A stretch of DNA of 34,507 nt, from positions 1 through 34,507 of the forward strand of contig JAGXGM010000043.1 in the NCBI GenBank assembly GCA_024636675.1, read 5' to 3'. The stretch comes from Hydrogenophilales bacterium (lineage in GTDB: Bacteria > Pseudomonadota > Gammaproteobacteria > Burkholderiales > Thiobacillaceae). Under the pieces are notes generated by a model. The model was not told where the DNA came from and searched no databases. It saw only the letters and a program-made list of their open reading frames with translations. Made by a program: the position numbers and the translations under genes. Of this stretch, positions 1 to 10,602 are shown one piece after another; position 1 is the first letter of the stretch, and every line of letters starts with the position of its first letter.

Positions 1-52
1 AAAGGCGCTCACCGCCGCGGTGGAAGAGTTCAAGAAAACCGGCGTCTATTGA
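1..52 (+). CDS. atpA: ATP synthase F1 subunit alpha, C-terminal end (partial)
   Basis: Only the last 16 codons and the TGA stop (50-52) are present, read in the frame that starts at base 2. The residues end in EEFKKTGVY, the usual form of the alpha-subunit C-terminus in proteobacteria, and atpG follows 27 bases later as in the standard atp operon order. The gene enters from the left edge, so nothing can be said of its catalytic parts. The assignment rests on the tail sequence and its place before atpG. Confidence 0.85.
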   Translation, partial: KALTAAVEEFKKTGVY

Positions 53-79
53 TATAGACCGCGCTGATTAGGAGCCATT

Positions 80-952
80 ATGGCAGCCGGAAAAGAGATA
101 CGAACCAAGATCAAGAGCGTGGAAAACACGCGCAAGATCACCAAAGCGATGGAGATGGTCGCCGCGTCCAAGATGCGCAAGGCTCAAGAACGCATGCGGG
201 CCGCGCGCCCGTATGCCGAGAAAATTGCTAACGTGGCCACCCATCTGGCTTACGCGCACACGGAATACAAGCACCCCTTCGTGATCGCACGCGACACCGT
301 CAAGCGCGTTGGCGTCATCGTCATCACCTCCGACAAGGGGCTGTGCGGCGGCCTCAACACCAACGTCTTCCGTCTGGCGGTGAACCAGATGAAGCAGTGG
401 GAAACCGCCGGCATTTCCATCGACGTCACCGCGTTCGGCAACAAAGGGCTGGGTTTCATGCAGCGCCTGGGCGCCAACGTAGTGTCGCAGCTCACCGGTG
501 TGGGCGATGCCCCGCATATGGAGCAACTGATCGGCCCGGTCAAGGTCATGCTCGACGCCTATCTGGAAGGCAGAATCGACGCGCTGTATATCGTCTACAA
601 CCGCTTCATCAACACGATGAAGCAGGAACCGACGCTGACCCAATTGCTGCCGCTGGCGCGTCTTGAAGACGAAGAGGAGGCGAGCCTGAAAAAGCACTGG
701 GACTATATTTACGAACCCGATGCCAAGCCGGTGGTGGACGAAATGCTGATGCGCTATATCGAGTCGCTGGTGTACCAGGGCGCCGCCGAGAACATCGCGT
801 GCGAACAATCGGCACGGATGGTGGCGATGAAGGCCGCTTCTGACAATGCCAAGGACGTGATCGGCGAACTGAAGCTGGTCTACAACAAGACCCGCCAGGC
901 TGCAATCACCAAGGAACTGTCGGAGATCGTCGCTGGTGCGGCTGCGGTTTGA
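80..952 (+). CDS. atpG: ATP synthase F1 subunit gamma
   Basis: Central rotor stalk of F1Fo ATP synthase: it turns inside the alpha3-beta3 ring and couples proton flow through Fo to ATP synthesis on the cytoplasmic face of the inner membrane. The product is 290 residues, the usual length. The N-terminus has the family signature [25 protein letters not shown], and the C-terminus has the conserved MKAASDNA block followed by the helix ending in a long Ala-rich tail. Both terminal helices that form the coiled coil in the ring are intact. The ATG at 80 is preceded by AGGAG (70-74). It lies 27 bases after atpA and 58 bases before atpD, so it is part of the same operon. Confidence 0.98.
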   Translation: MAAGKEIRTKIKSVENTRKITKAMEMVAASKMRKAQERMRAARPYAEKIANVATHLAYAHTEYKHPFVIARDTVKRVGVIVITSDKGLCGGLNTNVFRLAVNQMKQWETAGISIDVTAFGNKGLGFMQRLGANVVSQLTGVGDAPHMEQLIGPVKVMLDAYLEGRIDALYIVYNRFINTMKQEPTLTQLLPLARLEDEEEASLKKHWDYIYEPDAKPVVDEMLMRYIESLVYQGAAENIACEQSARMVAMKAASDNAKDVIGELKLVYNKTRQAAITKELSEIVAGAAAV

Positions 953-1001
953 ATGTGCCCACTATGCTGAATTGCGCGATCACAGAATTTAATCTTCTTA
1001 G

Positions 1002-2390
<1,389 letters not shown>

Positions 2391-2402
2391 TAAGGCGGCC
2401 GT

Positions 2403-2454
2403 GAGCGGAGGACCGAGAGGTACTGCCGTCTGCTCCCCTCTCGGCTCTCCGCTC
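2403..2454. repeat. Imperfect inverted repeat of 7-base units between atpD and atpC
   Basis: Left arm 2403-2420 and right arm 2437-2454 are reverse complements at 16 of 18 positions, with a 16-base loop. The right arm reads as 7-base units: CTCTCGG (2438-2444), CTCTCCG (2445-2451), CTCTCAA (2452-2458). The hairpin would lie inside the atp mRNA, just before the atpC start. There is no T-run after it, so it is not a normal terminator. It resembles in design the repeat between glmU and glmS. Confidence 0.75.
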
Positions 2455-2470
2455 TCAACTGGAATACACT

Positions 2471-2893
2471 ATGGCAATGACCCTACACGTCGACATCGTT
2501 AGCGCAGAAAAATTACTTTACTCCGGCACTGCCGAAGTAGTGATTGTTCCCGGCATGCGTGGCGAACTTGGTATCTACCCGCGTCACACGCCGCTGTTGA
2601 CCACGCTCAAGGCCGGGTCGGTACGTATTAAGATACCAAACCAGGCTGAAGAGGAGTTGGTCTATGTCTCCGGTGGCATTCTCGAAGTGCAGCCGAACGT
2701 TGTCACCATCCTGTCCGACTCCGCCATTCGCGGCGCCGACCTCGACGAAGCCAAGGCCCTCGAAGCCAAACGCGCCGCCGAAGAAGTGATGAAAGACAAG
2801 GCTGCCAGTATCGACTACGCGCAAGCGCAGGCCGAACTCGCACAAGCTGTTGCTCAATTGGCAGCGATCAAAAAGCTACGCAAGCTGACCTGA
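2471..2893 (+). CDS. atpC: ATP synthase F1 subunit epsilon
   Basis: Small F1 subunit bound to gamma; it links the rotor to the c-ring and inhibits ATP hydrolysis. The product is 140 residues. It has the N-terminal beta-sandwich ([16 protein letters not shown], then [17 protein letters not shown]) and a C-terminal helical hairpin rich in Ala, Glu and Lys from about residue 90. Ribosome binding before the ATG is weak (CTGGAATACACT), and a hairpin lies just upstream, which may tune epsilon output relative to beta. Last gene of the operon; a terminator follows 18 bases after the stop. Confidence 0.97.
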   Translation: MAMTLHVDIVSAEKLLYSGTAEVVIVPGMRGELGIYPRHTPLLTTLKAGSVRIKIPNQAEEELVYVSGGILEVQPNVVTILSDSAIRGADLDEAKALEAKRAAEEVMKDKAASIDYAQAQAELAQAVAQLAAIKKLRKLT

Positions 2894-2911
2894 TAGAAGG
2901 CAGCTGCCATC

Positions 2912-2942
2912 AAAAAGGCAACCTTTGGGTTGCCTTTTTTTT
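2912..2942 (+). terminator. Rho-independent terminator of the atp operon
   Basis: GGCAACC (2917-2923), loop TTTG, GGTTGCC (2928-2934), then a run of eight T (2935-2942). Flanking A5 and T5 extend the stem. It sits directly after atpC and before the OmpA-like genes. Confidence 0.95.
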
Positions 2943-3049
2943 GGAGAAGAGAATCCGGGGGGCCGACATGCGCGACGTCGCGGAGCCCTTCAGGACAAGG
3001 GGAAGCACCGGTGTCCATTGTCAAAACGTGACCGCACGATGGCAAATGG

Positions 3050-3077
3050 TTGACTAAACCAATCCTTGGGCTAGTTT
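3050..3077 (+). promoter_or_regulatory. Possible sigma-70 promoter for the first OmpA-like gene
   Basis: TTGACT (3050-3055), 16 bases, then TAGTTT (3072-3077), about 110 bases before the start codon at 3188. The -35 is good and the -10 poor. A hairpin-like inverted repeat ATGCTT/AAGCAT (3131-3136 and 3145-3150) lies in the presumed leader. Since the atp terminator ends at 2942, a promoter is expected somewhere in 2943-3187. Confidence 0.3.
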
Positions 3078-3187
3078 TCAATCAGTGGACGCTAGATAAG
3101 CGTTATGGGATACGGCTGGTTGGTAACAGCATGCTTTGCATACGAAGCATTGAATTTTGCTTGTTCATTAAAATTAGGAGCATAAAC

Positions 3188-3883
3188 ATGCGTACATGGC
3201 CTTTTGTCCTCGGCATCATGGGAACGATCCTGATTTCTGCAGGGGCTGTAACCGCACATGCGGCAGAGCCCGCTTTCTACAATCCGGCCAATGCCGCCAG
3301 CCCGACCGGGTTTACGATCGGCCATGAGCTCTTCAGGACGATCGGCTGCCCAGGGCGGGAGCTTCTAGGCACCCCTTGTCCGGTGCCGCCCTCGCCTGCC
3401 CCGGTTGCAGCAGTGTCTGAACCAGAACCCGCAATTGCGCCGCTCACCCCCGAAGCACCGCTTCCTGCACCCCCACAACCCGAGGCTGCAATTCCTCCAC
3501 TAGCGCCTGCCGCCGCGCCCGCGCCCTCTGAGCCCGCCCCGGCCATGGTATTGGTTTTGGAGGGTGTGAACTTCGATTTCGACAAGGCAGTCATCCGGCC
3601 GGAAGGCTACGTCAAGCTTGACCAGGACGTCGCCGTCCTGAAGGAATGGGGCGACGTGGATGTGGAGGTGGGGGGCCATACGTGCAGCATTGGCACAGAG
3701 GCATACAATCTGGACTTGTCGCTACGCCGCGCCGAGGCAGTTCGTAACTATCTGGTCAGCCAGGGAATATCGGCAGACCGTCTGACCGTCAGGGGCTACG
3801 GGGAGACCCGTCCCACCGCCAGCAACGCTACGCCCGAGGGCCGCGCCCAGAACCGTCGGGTTGAATTGGTGCGGCAACGATAA
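3188..3883 (+). CDS. Secreted OmpA-domain protein, paralogue 1 (peptidoglycan-site Asp replaced by Cys)
   Basis: 231 residues. A Sec signal peptide (MRTWPFVLGIMGTILISAGA...AHA) ends near residue 25. Then comes a short block YNPANAAS...GHELFRTIGCPG with two Cys, a Pro/Ala-rich linker (about 60-115), and an OmpA-type C-terminal domain (VNFDFDK ... GYGETRP ... GRAQNRRVELV). Such domains normally hold peptidoglycan in the periplasm. I chose the ATG at 3188 because AGGAG (3176-3180) precedes it and it starts the signal peptide; the frame is open further upstream. In the GHTD motif that binds the diaminopimelate of peptidoglycan, the Asp is Cys (residue 166, GGHTCSIG), while the paired Arg region LSLRRAEAVRN is kept. 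There is no beta-barrel domain. It is a tandem paralogue of the next gene. Confidence 0.9.
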   Translation: MRTWPFVLGIMGTILISAGAVTAHAAEPAFYNPANAASPTGFTIGHELFRTIGCPGRELLGTPCPVPPSPAPVAAVSEPEPAIAPLTPEAPLPAPPQPEAAIPPLAPAAAPAPSEPAPAMVLVLEGVNFDFDKAVIRPEGYVKLDQDVAVLKEWGDVDVEVGGHTCSIGTEAYNLDLSLRRAEAVRNYLVSQGISADRLTVRGYGETRPTASNATPEGRAQNRRVELVRQR

Positions 3884-3906
3884 CGACGACGCGATTCTGC
3901 TCAAAT

Positions 3907-3933
3907 ACGGGAACTTTGGTTCCCGTGTTTTTT
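3907..3933 (+). terminator. Rho-independent terminator after OmpA-like gene 1
   Basis: ACGGGAAC (3907-3914), loop TTTG, GTTCCCGT (3919-3926), then GTTTTTT. It lies 23 bases after the stop codon. Confidence 0.9.
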
Positions 3934-4283
3934 ATGGGTAGGGTGAAATGAGCGGGCGAAGAATTTTTTGACAGCCTGCAGCGTGGCGATGGCAAATACA
4001 ACGCAAGGCGATCCTGGAAGCCGCTGGGAGACCTGATGCCCTAGCCAGACAGCGGGCTACCAAAGCAGTTATATTAATCACGGACGCTGATGCAAAAAAT
4101 CGTCAGAAATCGGAGCGACGTTGAGCGATATCAAGAAATGCGAAATTAAGTTCGCTACCGCACAGAAGCGGTGGACGCCTTGCAGTAATATGAATCAGTC
4201 GTTCTAATGAAGCACCCTGGAAGCATAATCAATTTCAGGACGCCGATCGAATTTTGCCTGAGTCTATAAATAGGAGCTTTAAC
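3934..4283. other. Intergenic region between the two OmpA-like genes; leader duplicated
   Basis: No open frame or RNA gene recognised. TTGACA occurs at 3968-3973 without a good -10. The last part, 4246-4283, resembles the leader of the first paralogue (3149-3187): GAATTTTGC, a short AT-rich stretch, TAGGAGC and AACATGCGTAC are shared. So the duplication that made the two genes included the ribosome-binding leader. Confidence 0.6.
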
Positions 4284-4943
4284 ATGCGTACAACCCCTTT
4301 TCTTTTCAGCATCCTTGGTGCAACCCTGATTTCTGCCGGCGCTATAAGCGCACATGCGGCTGAAAGTGCTTATTACAACCCGTCCAATGCCGCCAGCGCG
4401 ACCGGGAAAACAGTCGGCCATGAGCTTTTCAAAACGATCGGTTGTCCCGGCAAACAGCTTCTCGACGCACCGTGCAAGGTGCCGGCGCCGGCGCCCGAGC
4501 CTGCGCCTGAACCGATGGCTGCTGCCCCCGCACCGGCTTATGTCGCGCCCGAACCCGCACCCGCACCCGCACCGGCTTATGTCGCACCCGAACCCGCAGC
4601 GCCGCAAAAACTGGTGCTCGAAGGCGTGAACTTTGATTTCGACAAAGCCACCCTGCGTCAGGAAGACGTCTCCGAGCTCGACAAGAACGTTGAGGCTTTG
4701 AAGGCATGGGGCGATGTGAATATCGAAGTGGCAGGCCATACTGATAGCAAGGGCAGCGATGCATACAATATGGAGTTGTCACAGCAGCGCGCAGAAGCGG
4801 TCCGTAACTTCCTGATCAGCCGTGGTGTCGCTGCAGATCGCCTGACTGCCAAGGGCTACGGCGAATCGCAGCCGGTTGCGGATAATGCTACGGAAGAGGG
4901 TCGGTTCAAGAACCGTCGCGTTGAACTGACACCGCTGAAATAA
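4284..4943 (+). CDS. Secreted OmpA-domain protein, paralogue 2 (peptidoglycan-binding)
   Basis: 219 residues: Sec signal peptide MRTTPFLFSILGATLISAGA...AHA, the same N-terminal block YNPSNAAS...GHELFKTIGCPG with two Cys as in its upstream paralogue, a linker with repeated PAPAYVAPEPAP units (about 70-105), and an OmpA C-terminal domain (VNFDFDK, GHTDSKGSDAYN, LSQQRAEAVRN, GYGESQP, GRFKNRRVEL). The binding-site Asp (residue 154) and Arg are present, so by family knowledge it should bind the peptide stem of peptidoglycan in the periplasm. TAGGAG lies just before the ATG at 4284. It has no transmembrane barrel; it may be a periplasmic or outer-membrane-associated anchor. Its own terminator follows. 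Confidence 0.92.
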   Translation: MRTTPFLFSILGATLISAGAISAHAAESAYYNPSNAASATGKTVGHELFKTIGCPGKQLLDAPCKVPAPAPEPAPEPMAAAPAPAYVAPEPAPAPAPAYVAPEPAAPQKLVLEGVNFDFDKATLRQEDVSELDKNVEALKAWGDVNIEVAGHTDSKGSDAYNMELSQQRAEAVRNFLISRGVAADRLTAKGYGESQPVADNATEEGRFKNRRVELTPLK

Positions 4944-4966
4944 TCGGTCGTCCATTCGCGCAAGCC

Positions 4967-4998
4967 AATGACGGGGACTTCGGTCCCCGTCATTATTT
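4967..4998 (+). terminator. Strong terminator with TTCG tetraloop after OmpA-like gene 2
   Basis: A perfect 12-bp stem AATGACGGGGAC (4967-4978) / GTCCCCGTCATT (4983-4994) closes on TTCG, the very stable C(UUCG)G loop, and is followed by ATTT. The T-run is short, but the hairpin is strong and well placed after the stop at 4943. Confidence 0.85.
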
Positions 4999-5133
4999 GT
5001 GCTGGTGCCGAAGCCGCGCTGGCATGGCGGGGCATATAGACGCACACAGGCTTTATACTTGGCCCGCATTTTGCTCAACCTAATTGCTGATACGGCTCAC
5101 TATTCTGAATTCAGACAGACACGAATGTATTCC

Positions 5134-6504
5134 ATGCTTGAAATCCTGATTCTCGCGGCGGGCAAAGGCACCCGCATGCGCTCCGACCTGCCCAAGGTGC
5201 TGCACAGGCTGGCGGGCAAACCCCTGCTCGGGCATGTGGTGGATACGGCCCACGAACTCGGCGCCGCGCAAGTCTGCGTGGTGTACGGTTTCGGCGGCGA
5301 AGCCGTGCCGCAGTCGATGGCTGACGACAAGCTGACGTTTGTGCTACAGGCCGAACAGCACGGCACCGGTCATGCGGTCAAGCAGGCGCTGCCGCAGCTG
5401 GCAAACGACAGCGTCACGCTGGTGTTGTACGGCGATGTGCCGCTGACCCACGTCTCGACCCTGCGACCGCTGGTGGCGGCCGCTCAGGCGGGCAAGCTGG
5501 GGCTGCTGACAGTGAACCTGGCCCAGCCCGACGGCTACGGCCGCATCGTTCGGGAAAACGGCAAGGTCACCCGCATCGTCGAGCACAAGGACGCGTCGCC
5601 CGCGGAGCGCGCAATTCATGAGGTCAACACTGGCATTCTCGCGGTGGCGACCCGTCAACTCAAACGGTGGACCGACGAACTCAAAAACGACAACGCGCAG
5701 GGCGAGTATTACCTGACCGACGTCATCGCACTGGCGGTACGCGACGGGGTCGAGGTGGACACTTATCAGCCGGCATTCGAGTGGGAAGTGCTGGGGATCA
5801 ACAGCAAGGCTCAGCTGGCTCAGCTCGAGCGCATCCACCAAAACGAGATCGCCCAGGCGCTGCTCGACGCCGGCGTGACGCTGATGGACCCGGCGCGGCT
5901 CGATGTGCGCGGCGCGCTGATATGCGGGCGCGATGTCGTCATCGACGTCAACTGCGTGTTCGAGGGGCACGTGAAACTGGGAGACGGCGTGCAAGTGGGC
6001 GCTAACTGCGTGCTCCGCAACGTGACGGTGGCAGCGGAGACGCGCATCGACGCGTTCACCCTGATCGACGATGCACAAATCGGCGAGGCCAACCGGCTCG
6101 GACCGTTCTCGCGCATTCGCCCCGGGACCACGCTGGCACGCGACGTGCACGTCGGAAACTTTGTCGAGATCAAGAACAGCCAGATCGACGACGGCTCCAA
6201 GATCAACCACCTGTCCTACGTCGGCGACACCACCATGGGCAAGCAGGTCAACATCGGCGCCGGCACCATCACCTGCAACTACGACGGCGCCCATAAGCAC
6301 CGCACGGTGATCGAGGACGACGTGTTCGTCGGATCCGACACCCAGCTGGTGGCACCGGTCACCGTCGGCCGCGGCGCCACCCTGGGCGCCGGTACCACGC
6401 TGACGAAAGACGCGCCCGCCGGCGAGCTCACCCTGTCGCGGGCGAAACAGCTCACCCTCAGCGGCTGGCAGCGGCCGGTAAAAAAGGTGAGGGGTGAGGC
6501 GTGA
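5134..6504 (+). CDS. glmU: Bifunctional GlcN-1-P acetyltransferase / GlcNAc-1-P uridyltransferase
   Basis: Makes UDP-GlcNAc, the precursor of peptidoglycan and lipid A: acetyl-CoA acetylates glucosamine-1-phosphate, then UTP gives UDP-GlcNAc. The N-terminal pyrophosphorylase domain has [18 protein letters not shown] at its start and YGDVPL. The C-terminal left-handed beta-helix acetyltransferase domain has the conserved [21 protein letters not shown] region and [15 protein letters not shown]. With the ATG at 5134 it is 456 residues, the same as the E. coli enzyme. An alternative ATG at 5125 would add three residues; neither has a good Shine-Dalgarno. The last codons (VRGEA) and the stop lie inside a 7-base repeat that continues into the spacer, so the C-terminus seems set by that element. 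Confidence 0.97.
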   Translation: MLEILILAAGKGTRMRSDLPKVLHRLAGKPLLGHVVDTAHELGAAQVCVVYGFGGEAVPQSMADDKLTFVLQAEQHGTGHAVKQALPQLANDSVTLVLYGDVPLTHVSTLRPLVAAAQAGKLGLLTVNLAQPDGYGRIVRENGKVTRIVEHKDASPAERAIHEVNTGILAVATRQLKRWTDELKNDNAQGEYYLTDVIALAVRDGVEVDTYQPAFEWEVLGINSKAQLAQLERIHQNEIAQALLDAGVTLMDPARLDVRGALICGRDVVIDVNCVFEGHVKLGDGVQVGANCVLRNVTVAAETRIDAFTLIDDAQIGEANRLGPFSRIRPGTTLARDVHVGNFVEIKNSQIDDGSKINHLSYVGDTTMGKQVNIGAGTITCNYDGAHKHRTVIEDDVFVGSDTQLVAPVTVGRGATLGAGTTLTKDAPAGELTLSRAKQLTLSGWQRPVKKVRGEA

Positions 6505-6605
6505 GGCGTAATTTAACGGGAGGTTTGGAGATCATGACAATGCTAAGCAAGCAAAGCGACGGTGGCTCGAGGTTGGACCCCTTACCCCTCACCCCTCACC
6601 CCTCA
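6486..6605. repeat. Inverted arrays of a 7-base repeat flanking the glmU-glmS spacer
   Basis: The left array is TGAGGGG, TGAGGCG, TGAGGCG (6488-6508), overlapping the glmU stop codon. The right array is CCCCTTA, CCCCTCA, CCCCTCA, CCCCTCA (6578-6605), the reverse complement of the same unit. The arms are about 70 bases apart and could pair over roughly 20-25 bases in the mRNA, bringing the glmU stop near the glmS start (6627). No T-run follows. Confidence 0.85.
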
Positions 6606-6626
6606 CTCAACGCGGAGCGCTGAATC

Positions 6627-8456
<1,830 letters not shown>

Positions 8457-8467
8457 ACCGGCGGCAC

Positions 8468-8497
8468 AAAAAAGCGCGGCATTGAGCCGCGCTTTTT
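8468..8497. terminator. Bidirectional terminator between glmS and the NarL-type regulator
   Basis: A5 plus GCGCGGC (8474-8480), loop ATTGA, GCCGCGC (8486-8492) plus T5. It works for the + strand glmS and, read in reverse, for the - strand regulator that ends at 8515. Confidence 0.92.
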
Positions 8498-8514
8498 GCT
8501 GGCAGACTGCGTAC

Positions 8515-9147
8515 TCAGTGCCGCTTGTGATCTTCTTTCAGCGCCAGGGTGGCGACCTGGACGCGGTTGCGCAAGCCGAGCTTTTCCATGATGTTGCGCA
8601 GATGGTTGCGCACGGTGTTTTCCGACAGGGTCATCTTGTAGGCGATGGCCTTGTTGGACAGGCCTTCCTTCACATGATCGACGATTTCCATTTCACGCGC
8701 AGTCAGGGCCGACAGCGCGCTGTTGTTGAGTTCGCCGCGCGCCATCTTCTGCATGATGTTGAGCGGAAAGCTGCTCTGGCCGTCGCACACGCTGCGGATG
8801 GCCGCCAGCACCTGATCAGGCTCGCTGGACTTGATCACATAGCCGTCGACGCCGGACGAGATCGCCTCGGAAATTTCCTCATCGGAGTCGGCAATGGTGA
8901 GCATGATGACCTTGATGCCGAGGTCGCGCAGGTCGGAGACGAGGTCGAGCCCGTCGGCATCGGGCAGCGAGCGGTCAAGCAGCGCCGCGTCGGCCGTGTT
9001 GCCCGCGGCCATCCAGGCGCGCAACTCGGCCGCGTTGGCCAGCTGAGCGGTAAGCGTCAGATCAGGCTCCTGCTCGATATAGCCCGCAACACCCATGCGC
9101 AACAGGGGGTGATCGTCGATGAGGATAATGTTTAAAGGGGTTGGCAT
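8515..9147 (-). CDS. NarL/FixJ-family response regulator (orphan)
   Basis: 210 residues. The N-terminal receiver domain has acidic D11-D12, the phospho-acceptor at D58 (ALLDRSLPDADG), the Thr of MLTIAD and the Lys of GYVIKS. The C-terminal LuxR-type helix-turn-helix is LTAREMEIVDHVKEGLSNKAIA followed by SENTVRNHLRNIMEKLG. It should bind DNA when phosphorylated. I start it at the ATG at 9147, preceded by GGAGAAG; the frame is open further upstream, but there it lacks the receiver start. No kinase gene is adjacent, so its partner and targets are unknown. It is the last gene of a leftward run, 28 bases after the SDR gene. Confidence 0.9.
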   Translation of the reverse strand: MPTPLNIILIDDHPLLRMGVAGYIEQEPDLTLTAQLANAAELRAWMAAGNTADAALLDRSLPDADGLDLVSDLRDLGIKVIMLTIADSDEEISEAISSGVDGYVIKSSEPDQVLAAIRSVCDGQSSFPLNIMQKMARGELNNSALSALTAREMEIVDHVKEGLSNKAIAYKMTLSENTVRNHLRNIMEKLGLRNRVQVATLALKEDHKRH

Positions 9148-9175
9148 TGCTTCTCCACTTATTGGGTCAAGCTGA

Positions 9176-9943
9176 TCAGGTAGGCAGACCGCGCGGCTTG
9201 CGGGGTGCCTTTTCGAATGCTGCATCATAAACCGGAATGGGCAGCCATTTCAGCAGCCGCGCGCCCCAGGCCATTTGCCAGGGAATCACGGTATAGGCCC
9301 GGCGCCGCGAGATGCAGTCCGCCACTTTCGCCGCGGCCACCTGGGCACTCATCCTGAATGGCATGACGTAGGGGTTGACCTGCGTCATCGGCGTGTCGAT
9401 GTAGCCGGGCGCCACCGTGACCACGGCAATGCGGCGCGCTTTCAGTTCCAGCCGCAAGGCTTCGAGATAGACGGTGGCGGCGGCTTTCGAAGCCGAATAG
9501 GCGCTGCCGCCGGGCAGGCCGCGCACTCCTGCCACGCTGGAAATGCCGCACAGCACGCCGCCGCGTGCTTGCATGGAGGCGATGAATGGCTGAAACGTGT
9601 GCACCAGACCGAGGACGTTGGCGTCCATCACCGCGCGAAAAACCGCGGCGTCGGCTGGCTCCTCGGTCAGGGTGCCGACGCTGATGCCCGCCGCCGCGAT
9701 GACGATATCGGGCGGGCCGATTTCATTCAAATAGGCTTCGGCCGCGCATTGCATGGCGGCGGCGTCGCGCACGTCGGCCGGATACAGCCGCGCGTCCAGC
9801 CCGTCACCTGCGTTTTTCAGACCATCGAGGCGGCGGCCGGCCAGCCCCAGTTGCGCCCCCAGCGCGCCGTAGTGCCGCGCCAGGGCCGCGCCGAGACCGG
9901 AACTCGCGCCGGTGATAAAAACCTTGGGCGGGGCGGCCGGCAA
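9176..9943 (-). CDS. Short-chain dehydrogenase/reductase, substrate unknown
   Basis: 255 residues of a classical SDR fold: cofactor loop TGASSGLG (11-18), Asn109 (DANVLG), Ser136 (ISSVAG), Tyr149 and Lys153 (YSASK). All four members of the Asn-Ser-Tyr-Lys set are present, so it should be active with NAD(P)H; the substrate cannot be told. The usual NNAG motif is AAAG here. The only plausible start is TTG at 9943, six bases downstream of the dsbA stop and without a Shine-Dalgarno, which suggests coupling to dsbA translation. The C-terminal end (PWQMAWGARLLKWLPIPVYD) is hydrophobic and may touch the membrane. Confidence 0.88.
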   Translation of the reverse strand: MPAAPPKVFITGASSGLGAALARHYGALGAQLGLAGRRLDGLKNAGDGLDARLYPADVRDAAAMQCAAEAYLNEIGPPDIVIAAAGISVGTLTEEPADAAVFRAVMDANVLGLVHTFQPFIASMQARGGVLCGISSVAGVRGLPGGSAYSASKAAATVYLEALRLELKARRIAVVTVAPGYIDTPMTQVNPYVMPFRMSAQVAAAKVADCISRRRAYTVIPWQMAWGARLLKWLPIPVYDAAFEKAPRKPRGLPT

Positions 9944-9948
9944 TGGAT

Positions 9949-10602
9949 CTATTTCGCGGATTTCTTGCTGCCGCTGCGTTCGGCGCGTGCCTTGGCGATT
10001 AGCTGGTCGAGCACTTCGAACAGGCGCGCCTCGCTGCCGGCCATCGACACCGAGGTCGCGTACTTGCCGTCGATGATGAAGGCAGGCACGCCGCTGATGG
10101 CGTAGGTGGTGGCCAGCCGTGCACCCTGGGTGGCTTTCGACTGGGTGGAGAAGGAATTGTAGATGCCCTCGAATTTCTTGCGGTCGACGCCGTGCCTGGC
10201 GATCCAGCCGCCCAGCACGGCCGGGTCGTTGAGGTTGATGTTTTCCACGTGGTAGGCATCGAACACCTTGTGGTGCAGGCGGCCGAGCAGGTTCATCTGC
10301 TCCAGGGTGTAATAGAGCTTGGCGCCGGGCATCCAGTCGTCACGGAACACCGCCGGCACGCGCCGCACCTGGGCGTCCTTGGGCAGTGTCTTCAGCCAGG
10401 CATTGAGGCCGGGTTCGAGCTGAAAGCAGTGCGGGCAGCGATACCAGAAAAATTCCAGCACTTCGACCTTGTTGCCGGTGGCGACCGGCTGCGCATTCTT
10501 CAGACGGGTGTAGTCGTGTCCCTCGAAGGCTTCCGGCGCGGCAGCCAGGGCAGACAGGGAAAGGACGGTGGCGGCCAAAAAAGCCAAAGTGCGGGTGAAC
10601 AT
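9949..10602 (-). CDS. dsbA: Periplasmic thiol:disulfide interchange protein DsbA
   Basis: Oxidises cysteine pairs of exported proteins. 217 residues from the ATG at 10602: a Sec signal peptide (MFTRTLAFLAATVLSLSALA), the thioredoxin fold with active site CPHC (Cys56, Cys59) in FFWYRCPHC, the helical insert, and the cis-Pro loop GVPAFII. A TTG codon lies one codon upstream; I prefer the ATG because AGGAGA is 8 bases before it. Its first base is the last base of the SPOR gene stop (TGATG), so the two are coupled. The C-terminus is an unusual basic tail (ERSGSKKSAK). The OmpA-domain proteins in this window, with their paired Cys, are possible clients. Confidence 0.95.
   Translation of the reverse strand: MFTRTLAFLAATVLSLSALAAAPEAFEGHDYTRLKNAQPVATGNKVEVLEFFWYRCPHCFQLEPGLNAWLKTLPKDAQVRRVPAVFRDDWMPGAKLYYTLEQMNLLGRLHHKVFDAYHVENINLNDPAVLGGWIARHGVDRKKFEGIYNSFSTQSKATQGARLATTYAISGVPAFIIDGKYATSVSMAGSEARLFEVLDQLIAKARAERSGSKKSAK

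Noticed and set aside
3990-4005. A sigma-54-like element (TGGCAAATACAACGCA) before OmpA-like gene 2
   Set aside because: It fits only about 9 of 12 defined positions, lies some 280 bases from the start codon, and has no TGTC-N10-GACA site upstream.
4999-5133. A 45-residue N-terminal extension of GlmU
   Set aside because: The open frame continues upstream only because there is no stop. GlmU proteins start at the LAAGKGTRM region, and the 456-residue form has the family length.
6505-6626. Possible glmS ribozyme or GlrR-linked control site before glmS
   Set aside because: The spacer is only 122 bases, made mostly of 7-base repeats. I see no ribozyme core and no TGTC-N10-GACA palindrome.
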